The notes under the pieces: generated by a model
Seen by the model: the letters and a program-made list of their open reading frames with translations, nothing else
Databases searched by the model: none
What the model was told of the DNA's origin: nothing
DNA from: Codonopsis lanceolata
Taxonomy: Eukaryota > Streptophyta > Magnoliopsida > Asterales > Campanulaceae
Length of the DNA: 64,000 bases
Direction: 5' to 3'
NCBI GenBank assembly: GCA_013146195.2
Contig: CM028377.1
Span: 172,654,355 to 172,718,354 of the forward strand
Position numbers and translations under genes: made by a program
In this document: positions 58,124-64,000 of the stretch, one piece after another
Layout: every line of letters starts with the position of its first letter
How positions within the stretch are numbered: position 1 is the stretch's first letter

Positions 58124-58194
58124 GAACTGAACTGCGATTCAGTCTGATTCCTGAAAAGGATACGTAGGCAGCCTATTCTGGTAGGTTTGACCGA
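58124..58194 (-). repeat. Hairpin module, copy 3
   Basis: As read on the plus strand: actga-actgcgat-tcagt, then ctgattcc and ggatacgtaggcagcctat with tctg and gtagg. Both the outer stem and the CCTA/TAGG stem can form. Confidence 0.8.
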
Positions 58195-58302
58195 CACTTT
58201 GAAAAAAACTCGACATGACAATGAATATTGCACTGACACTTTGAAAAAAAATCGACATTGTAATGAATATTGCAGTATAAGCAACATCTTTCGGCTTAGA
58301 GC

Positions 58303-58366
58303 CGAACTACGGCTCGGTCTGATTCCTAAAAAGGATACGTAGGTAACCTATTTCGGTAGGTTCAAC
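58303..58366 (-). repeat. Hairpin module, copy 4
   Basis: As read on the plus strand: gccga-actacggc-tcggt, then ctgattcc, ggatacgtagg and cctatttcggtagg. The outer stem has a different sequence from copy 3 but still pairs (also as gagccg-aacta-cggctc). Confidence 0.8.
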
Positions 58367-58376
58367 CATCACAAAA

Positions 58377-58460
58377 TGATTTTCCATCACAAATTGGTTT
58401 TCCATCACAAATTGATTTTCAATCACAAATTGATTTTTAATCACAAATTGATTTTCAATC
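58377..58460. repeat. Minisatellite of atcacaaattgattttc units, left part
   Basis: About four copies of a roughly 20 bp unit (ccatcacaaattggttttcc and variants). The array is cut at 58460 by the Copia element and resumes at 63468. Confidence 0.85.
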
Positions 58461-58782
58461 TGATAAATTTTGGAGTATATGTTCTGCCTGTTATTTCTTA
58501 ATCATCCACCTTATATACAAAACAATCCCGTCAGCTTAAGGAAAGAAATCCCGTGGCTTGAGGAAGGAGTTATAGCCTTACCTAACCTTACCTAATCAAT
58601 GAAGTTGCCAGGAAAAACACTCCTAACAATTCTCACCTTACCAAAATAAAACTCTCTAAATTACAAAAGAGTCCTAACTAATTTCGAAGTCACCAATACA
58701 GCAACAAGCGCAGCAACTTCGAACACACCAATACAGCAACAAGAACAACAACCAACTTCACGATACAGTCATAAGCTCAACA
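58461..58782 (-). repeat. 3' LTR of the Copia element
   Basis: 322 bp, on the minus strand TGTTGAGC...TTATCA, nearly identical to the 5' LTR. One difference is aacaacaacc against aacagcaacc, another gatacagtc against gatacattc. Confidence 0.96.
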
Positions 58783-58789
58783 TCCCCCC

Positions 58790-61645
58790 TCAAGTTGGAG
58801 CGTGAAGATCTCGAACACCCAACTTGCGGAGTAAATACCCAAACTTGGCTTCTCCAAGCGCTTTAGTGAAGATGTCTGCCAATTGCTCCTGTGTTGAGAC
58901 ATAAGACGGTACTATGAGCCCTTCCGTTATTGCATCACGAATAAAATGACAATCAACTTCGATGTGCTTCGTGCGCTCGTGAAAAACCGGGTTCTTAGCA
59001 ATGTAAAGAGCAGATTGGTTATCACAACTAATGCTCATTGCTTCATTCTGCCGCACGCCTAGGTCCTCTAGGAGACGCTTTAACCACTTCAATTCACAGG
59101 TAAGGGCTACCATAGATCTATATTCCGCCTCGGCCGATGATCGAGACACCGTGTGTTGTTTCTTGGTTCTCAATGAGATAGGAGAGAGCCCAAGGTGGAC
59201 GATCCAACCGGTCAGGGACCGTCGTGTCAATGGGCAGCTTGCCCAGTCTGAGTCACACCAACCCGAAAGCTGTAATTTACTGCTTGAGCGGAGGAAAATG
59301 CCGAGCCCAGATTTCCCTTTTAAGTAACGAACCACTCGAAGTGCAGCATCCCAATGCTCCATCCGAGGTTGTTGCATGAACTGAGACAACACTTGAACTG
59401 AGTAGGCTAAGTCGGGTCGTGTCACAGACAAATAAATAAGGCGTCCCACGAGTCGTCTGTATTTTTCCGGGTCATCAAGTAATTCGCCTGTCGCGAGTGC
59501 TAACTTATGATTTTGCTCTATTGGAAACTTTGCCGGTTTCGCACCTAACAAGCCAGTTTCTGAAACGATGTCAAGAGCATATTTCCGTTGACAGAGAAGA
59601 ATGCCTTCAGGGTTCCTGGCCACTTCCAGCCCAAGAAAATACTTCAAAACCCCTAAGTCTTTCATATGAAAACACGAACTCAGATATGATTTGAATTCAG
59701 TCAAAGCTCCTAACTCGTTTCCAGCAATTATCAGATCGTCAACGTAAATGAGAACAGAGAGCTGAGTTGTTCCGTGACCAAAAATGAACAGAGAGTAATC
59801 TGAAAGAGATTGAGAGAACCCATAATTCTTCAAGGCTGTAGTTAGTTTGGCAAACCAACACCGCGGAGCTTGACGAAGACCATATAATGATTTTCGTAGT
59901 CGACATACTTGGTGTGGCTTGGACAATGAGAAACCAGGAGGGACTTTCATATATACTTCTTCATCCAACTCCCCATGAAGAAAAGCATTATGTACATCCA
60001 TTTGATGCACTATCCACTTCTTGACAGCCGCAACAGCAAGAAATGCTCGAACCGTTGTCATTTTAGCTACAGGCGCAAATGTCTCTGTGTAATCAAACCC
60101 CTCAACCTGATGGTTCCCAAGTATCACTAACCGAGCTTTAAGTCTTTCGACGCTGCCATCAGAATTGTATTTAATTTTGTATACCCATTTGCTTCCCAGT
60201 GCTTTCTTTCCTGAAGGAAGGGTCTCCATAGTCCAAGTGCCATTATCCTCAAGAGCTTTGATTTCAGATGTCATTGCTGCTCGCCAGCCTGCGTGTTTAA
60301 CTGCTTCCTGAAAAGATTTTGGCTCTGCATTCGTTGTTATAGCTGCAAGAAAATTTCTGTGTCGAGCAGAAAACCGTTCACAATTAACATAGTGTGCTAT
60401 AGGATAAGGAGTACCTGAAGACGACTGTGAAGACGGGTAACTCGTAGAGGGAGGACTCACTTTCCGTATCGTATGTGTAACAAAGTCACGAAGAAGAACA
60501 GATGATTTCTTAGCTCTCATTCCCCTCCCTAGCTCAACAACGGGAGTTGTCGGGTCTTCAGTGGTTACACCCCCATTATCGGTTTCTTCTCTCATTTCTG
60601 TTCCATGCCCCCTAATGACATCATCATCATCATCGCCAACTTGAGGTATCGGTTGTGTAGGCTGTCCAGTGTCTGAAAAAGGAAACTCTTTTTCAAAGAA
60701 TTTCACATCTCGTGACACAAATGTCTCCCCAGTATCCAGATCATACATGCGCCATCCTTTCTTTCCAAAGGGATACCCTATAAAAACACACTTCCTGCTC
60801 CTGCTAGCGAATTTGTCACCCTTGTGACGTTGATTATAAGCATAACACAGGCAACCAAAAACCCGCAATAAATTATACGAAGGTGTTTTTCCAAATAACA
60901 TCTCATAAGGGGTTTTATTGTTAAGAACACTAGAAGGAGTTCTATTGATCAGGTGACATGCAGCCATAACACACTCTCCCCAGAAAGACATAGGCAGATT
61001 TCCTTGAAAACGAAGAGCTCTAGCAACATTCAAAATATGTCTATGTTTTCGTTCTACCCGACCATTCTGTTGTGGAGTACCAACACAAGAAGTCTCAAAT
61101 AAAATTCCATGTTTTTCAAAATAGTCAATCAGGCAACGAAATTCTGTCCCATTATCACTTCGCACACATTTCACTGTTTTATTAAACTGTCGAGCAATCA
61201 TTGCGACAAAATTTAGAAACACCATTTCAATCTCAGTTTTATCACGTAACAAATAAACCCAAGTTCCTCTAGAGTAATCATCAACTATAGTCAAGAAATA
61301 TGTCGCACCACAGGAAGAAGGAGTTCTATAACCACCCCACAAGTCACAATGAATTAAATCAAATAAACTGTCAGCTTTATGTTTACTAACAGGAAAACTT
61401 TCCCTAGTCTGCTTAGCACGTTGACACACATCACATGCTTTATTTGTCCTATCAAATTTACCTATGTTTGGAATCAATTTCTCTACTCTTTCACAGGGGT
61501 GCCCTAGTCGTTTATGCCACAAATCCATTTTTGTTTCTCCATCAACTGCCATAGCTTGAACATGAGGAACGCCACGGAAAAAGTAGAGTCCATCTCTTTG
61601 TTCACCCGCTCCAATCAGCGTCCTCATCGGTCCTGTATAACACAA
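58790..61645 (-). CDS. Copia pol: GAG-pre-integrase, integrase, RT, RNase H (intact frame)
   Basis: A 951-codon frame without stops. In order: the pre-integrase zinc region (DLWHKRLGHPCERV, about residues 41-54, then CDVCQRAKQT); integrase core with LIHCDLWGGY, VRSDNGTEF and GTPQQNGRVERKHR (the D, D, E set, about 93-200); reverse transcriptase with MDVHNAFLHGELDEEVYM, SLYGLRQAPRCWF and the intact YVDDLIIAGN site (about 560-640); RNase H with GWCDSDWASC, SRSSAEAEYRSM and TKHIEVDCHFIRDA (about 790-920). The stop lies at the polypurine tract. The enzyme part would copy the element's RNA into DNA and insert it in the nucleus. The protease and gag lie upstream in other frames; about +1 or -1 base near 61627 separates this frame from the protease frame. 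The annotated ATG is internal, not a true start. Confidence 0.95.
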   Translation of the reverse strand: MCYTGPMRTLIGAGEQRDGLYFFRGVPHVQAMAVDGETKMDLWHKRLGHPCERVEKLIPNIGKFDRTNKACDVCQRAKQTRESFPVSKHKADSLFDLIHCDLWGGYRTPSSCGATYFLTIVDDYSRGTWVYLLRDKTEIEMVFLNFVAMIARQFNKTVKCVRSDNGTEFRCLIDYFEKHGILFETSCVGTPQQNGRVERKHRHILNVARALRFQGNLPMSFWGECVMAACHLINRTPSSVLNNKTPYEMLFGKTPSYNLLRVFGCLCYAYNQRHKGDKFASRSRKCVFIGYPFGKKGWRMYDLDTGETFVSRDVKFFEKEFPFSDTGQPTQPIPQVGDDDDDVIRGHGTEMREETDNGGVTTEDPTTPVVELGRGMRAKKSSVLLRDFVTHTIRKVSPPSTSYPSSQSSSGTPYPIAHYVNCERFSARHRNFLAAITTNAEPKSFQEAVKHAGWRAAMTSEIKALEDNGTWTMETLPSGKKALGSKWVYKIKYNSDGSVERLKARLVILGNHQVEGFDYTETFAPVAKMTTVRAFLAVAAVKKWIVHQMDVHNAFLHGELDEEVYMKVPPGFSLSKPHQVCRLRKSLYGLRQAPRCWFAKLTTALKNYGFSQSLSDYSLFIFGHGTTQLSVLIYVDDLIIAGNELGALTEFKSYLSSCFHMKDLGVLKYFLGLEVARNPEGILLCQRKYALDIVSETGLLGAKPAKFPIEQNHKLALATGELLDDPEKYRRLVGRLIYLSVTRPDLAYSVQVLSQFMQQPRMEHWDAALRVVRYLKGKSGLGIFLRSSSKLQLSGWCDSDWASCPLTRRSLTGWIVHLGLSPISLRTKKQHTVSRSSAEAEYRSMVALTCELKWLKRLLEDLGVRQNEAMSISCDNQSALYIAKNPVFHERTKHIEVDCHFIRDAITEGLIVPSYVSTQEQLADIFTKALGEAKFGYLLRKLGVRDLHAPT

Positions 61646-62005
61646 ATATTATTAGTGAAGTGAACAACACAATCTGCTTTATTTATGAGTTGAGACACAG
61701 AAATTAAATTGCAAGTTAAGCTAGGCACATAGAGAACATTCTCAAGCTTTAATCCTCCTTCCAACAGAACAGTCCCTTGTCGAGTAGCTTTCGCTTGTTG
61801 TCCATCTGGTAATCCCACCGGACAGTTCATAATGTCATGTATATTTGTGAAGGAGGACATATCACCCGTAACATGGTTCGAAGCTCCGGAATCAATGATC
61901 CAATCATGCCTGATGTACTTACCATTCAACTGATCATGAGGACCTTTGGAGGTATTGAGAAGGTTTAGTAATTGCTGCCACTGTGAAGCAGAAACAAAAC
62001 TGGGA
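61624..62005 (-). pseudogene. Copia protease region, out of frame with gag and pol
   Basis: The frame carries WIIDSGASNHVTGD (aspartic protease active site DSGAS) near 61895-61855 and ends at a stop at 61624. It opens upstream to about 62005, including a 'SASQWQQLLNLLN' segment that belongs after gag. One single-base change near 62005 separates it from gag and another near 61627 from pol. In related elements gag, protease and integrase are in one frame, so these are probably disabling mutations or sequencing errors. Confidence 0.85.
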
Positions 62006-63071
62006 AGACCGCGGCATCACCGAAATTGGCGTTCTCTTGTGACCCAACATTGCCGCCTGTTGTGTTGTTGGCCCGAACCTGCGTCGCTGCCCCTTTACCC
62101 CTCCCTTGAGGTGCACCGCCCTTGTCTCCTCCTCGACCTCTACTTGTACCCCCTCTTCCTTCTCCTCTTCCACCACGCGGTCTGTCTCCCCACCATTCTG
62201 GAAACCCGATCAACTGAAAACACCCACTTTCTTCATGTCCCTCTCTACTACAATGTTTGCAGAATTTTGACGAAGCTTCCCCCTTTCCTTTTCCTTTTAT
62301 GTCTGACTGTACTTTGAAAGCCATAACATTGTCTTGGTCTTCTTTTCGTTTAGTTACGACACCGCCCCGCAGACGTTCCTCTTGGATCACGCTGTGGTAT
62401 GCCCGATTCAAAGAAGGAAGAGGATCCAAAGAAAGGAGATTCGATCTTATTGCCCCATACACTTCGTTCAAACCCATAAGAAAACGGTGAAGGCGATCTG
62501 TTTCTTGTATTCTTGCGAACTTGGTGCCGAGATCGCACGTGCACTTTCCACACTCGCATCCCGGAAGCAATTCATAGTTTGCGAGTTCATCCCATACCTG
62601 TTTAAGCCTTCCAAAATAATTTCCCACGCCCTCGTTCCTGCCTTGTTTGCATTCAGCAAGAGCCATTTTTAACTGTTGGATTCTGGGTCCATTGACTATG
62701 CAGAATCGTTCCTTCAAATCGTTCCACAGCAATTGTGCTTCTTCATGATAAGATATGGTCGATCGAAGACTAGGTTCGATCGTGTTCATGACCCATGAGA
62801 CAATCATGGAGTTAACCGTCTGCCAGTCGTCGAGTCTCTCTTCCTCCTCCGGAATTGTAATGGTTCCATCGACAAAACCGAATTTTCTCCGTGCCCTTAG
62901 CGACAATCGTATAGATCACGCCCACTCATCGTAGTTATCACCGCGAAGTTGGATATGGGTAATAATGTTTCCAGGATTGTCTTGCGATCCGAGAAAGAAC
63001 GGAGAGGAAGAATCTAACTTCTTGTTTTGATTGCTCCCACCCGCTGCCTTCTGTTCGTCACCTCCTGCCAT
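61965..63071 (-). pseudogene. Copia gag, one in-frame stop near its start
   Basis: The first ATG (63071) opens MAGGDEQKAAGG and continues with FFLGSQDNPGN, then a TGA stop at codon 52 (62918-62916), after which the same frame runs on from RARRKFGFVDGTI to the capsid-like WNDLKERF and to the zinc knuckle CKHCSREGHEESGC followed by LIGFPEWW and a Gly/Arg-rich tail. The stop is one transition away from an Arg codon in the DEWA-RS context. Gag forms the virus-like particle shell. Frame is lost near 62005 before the protease. Confidence 0.88.
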
Positions 63072-63128
63072 GACGTTGTTAATGGGTTGGTGTCAAAAGG
63101 ATTTTTTTTTGGTTGTGTTTTGGGTCTT

Positions 63129-63140
63129 GCTCTGATACCA
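63129..63140 (-). other. Primer-binding site of the Copia element
   Basis: gctctgatacca on the plus strand is TGGTATCAGAGC on the minus strand, immediately next to the 5' LTR and complementary to initiator methionine tRNA. Confidence 0.95.
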
Positions 63141-63462
63141 TGATAAATTTTGGAGTATATGTTCTGCCTGTTATTTCTTAATCATCCACCTTATATACAA
63201 AACAATCCCGTCAGCTTAAGGAAAGAAATCCCGTGGCTTGAGGAAGGAGTTATAGCCTTACCTAACCTTACCTAATCAATGAAGTTGCCAGGAAAAACAC
63301 TCCTAACAATTCTCACCTTACCAAAATAAAACTCTCTAAATTACAAAAGAGTCCTAACTAATTTCGAAGTCACCAATACAGCAACAAGCGCAGCAACTTC
63401 GAACACACCAATACAGCAACAAGAACAGCAACCAACTTCACGATACATTCATAAGCTCAACA
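63141..63462 (-). repeat. 5' LTR of the Copia element, with TATA box
   Basis: 322 bp with TATATAAG on the minus strand at about 63197-63190, about 265 bp from the LTR start. Transcription would start shortly after it and run toward the primer-binding site. Confidence 0.9.
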
Positions 63463-63467
63463 CAATC

Positions 63468-63540
63468 ACAAAATGATTTTCCGTCACAAGTGATTTTGCA
63501 TCACGAATATTTGCATCATAATGTGTGCATCACAAATGTT
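63468..63540. repeat. Minisatellite, right part, after the Copia insertion
   Basis: acaaaatgattttccgtcac and similar units continue the array at 58377-58460. The units are more diverged here. Confidence 0.75.
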
Positions 63541-63563
63541 TTTCCTACATGTTTTGGCTTAGG

Positions 63564-63632
63564 GCCAAACTACATTTGGTCTGATTCCTTTTATAAGGAT
63601 ACGTAGGCAGCCTATTCCAGTAGGTCCGACCG
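63564..63632 (-). repeat. Hairpin module, copy 5
   Basis: As read on the plus strand: gccaa-actacat-ttggt, then ctgattcc, ggatacgtaggcag and cctattccagtagg. The outer stem pairs with a third sequence, different from copies 3 and 4. Confidence 0.8.
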
Positions 63633-63639
63633 TCACTTT

Positions 63640-63707
63640 AAAAATAAAAAATAAAATAAATAATAATAATAAAATAAATAATAATAATAATAATAATATT
63701 TTTTTCA

Positions 63708-63776
<69 letters not shown>
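63640..63776. repeat. Compound microsatellite: TAA-rich then (TA)n
   Basis: aataaataataata-type repeats (63640-63700) are followed by about 30 TA units (63711-63776). The Ile-Tyr ORF on the minus strand is an artefact. Confidence 0.95.
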
Positions 63777-63784
<8 letters not shown>

Positions 63785-64000
63785 ATATATATATTTCTTT
63801 TTTTTGGTCATTTGGTCAATTGGGTCAAAACATGACAAACACATTGTCTAGCTTTTGACATTAATACTACACACATCTCGGATCATCCCGAAAATTTTAA
63901 ATTAAAGGTCTTATACCTTTTCACATTCCTTTGCACAATTAATTACCCCATTGGGTAAATTAACTTTTTTTCCAACCAATACACAGTCAGAGTTAACATT
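63777..64000. other. AT-rich non-coding end of the window
   Basis: No gene or paired terminus is visible. It may be the start of the Tat/Ogre LTR, but I could not match it to the 27.4-28.8 kb region. Confidence 0.3.

Larger units (their letters stand above)
58461..63462 (-). mobile_element. Complete Ale/Retrofit-like Copia retrotransposon (5,002 bp)
   Basis: Two 322 bp LTRs (58461-58782 and 63141-63462) differ at about two positions. A 5 bp duplication, CAATC, flanks the element (58456-58460 and 63463-63467). On the minus strand a tRNA-iMet primer-binding site, TGGTATCAGAGC, directly follows the 5' LTR, and a purine run (ttgaggggggat, + 58783-58794) precedes the 3' LTR. Gag and pol fill the interior. 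Short LTRs, size, the zinc-knuckle-plus-EWW gag end and pol sequence suggest the Ale/Retrofit lineage. It is inserted in a 20 bp minisatellite. This is the youngest insertion in the window. Confidence 0.97.

Overview
This window is nuclear DNA from a flowering plant, most likely a eudicot with a repeat-rich genome. The evidence is tRNA-iMet primed LTR retrotransposons, plant mobile domain (PMD) genes, mariner-type MITEs, a tRNA-derived SINE, a TRIM, and spliced exons of a plant histone deacetylase of the HDA8 type. I cannot name the species. Only one ordinary host gene is recognisable, and it is incomplete here. Almost everything else is transposable elements nested in one another, tandem repeats and their relics. 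I see no CRISPR, operon, rRNA gene or canonical tRNA gene.

Layout. 1-3.3 kb: a SIRE-type Copia LTR with internal sequence on both sides, its gag cut by a tandem repeat. 3.8-5.8 kb: a reversed LTR of the same family. 5.8-8.0 kb: relics and G-rich minisatellites. 8.0-10.6 kb: an AT-rich satellite of about 245 bp units. 10.6-11.2 kb: a broken acidic ORF. 11.2-20.1 kb: minus-strand chromovirus (Tekay/Del-type) LTRs and pol, with a 3,993 bp solo LTR (TSD ATTGC) nested in one LTR. 20.1-26.9 kb: plus-strand chromovirus gag, 3' end and LTRs. 26.9-32.7 kb: Tat/Ogre-like repeats with hairpin modules and a PMD gene, ending at a 100-N gap (32674-32773). 32.8-39.3 kb: a Copia relic, a TRIM (TSD GTTTT), a foldback element holding a MITE and a SINE (16 bp TSD), and the HDA8-like gene. 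39.3-44.6 kb: a duplicated AT-rich sequence carrying a 3,725 bp SIRE-family solo LTR. 44.6-64 kb: a Tat/Ogre gag-pol relic (+), a 4,096 bp chromovirus solo LTR (TSD GAACA), a minus-strand PMD relic, a 69 bp tandem array, hairpin modules, and a complete young Copia element (58461-63462, TSD CAATC).

How it fits together. Target-site duplications and split repeats give an order of insertion. Older Tat/Ogre and chromovirus elements were hit by later chromovirus elements that survive as solo LTRs, and the Copia at 58.5-63.5 kb came last (its LTRs differ at about 2 of 322 positions). Most retroelement genes are dead: stops, frameshifts, an Asp to Asn change at an integrase active site, and a YVDG instead of YVDD reverse transcriptase motif.

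Best leads: (1) GC-rich inverted-repeat islands at the equivalent position in several chromovirus LTRs, each with its own palindrome 'word'; (2) a recurrent hairpin module around the Tat/Ogre PMD regions with apparent compensatory base changes; (3) PMD genes tied to these elements, one possibly antisense to gag-pol; (4) the HDA8 gene losing its 3' exons toward an assembly gap.
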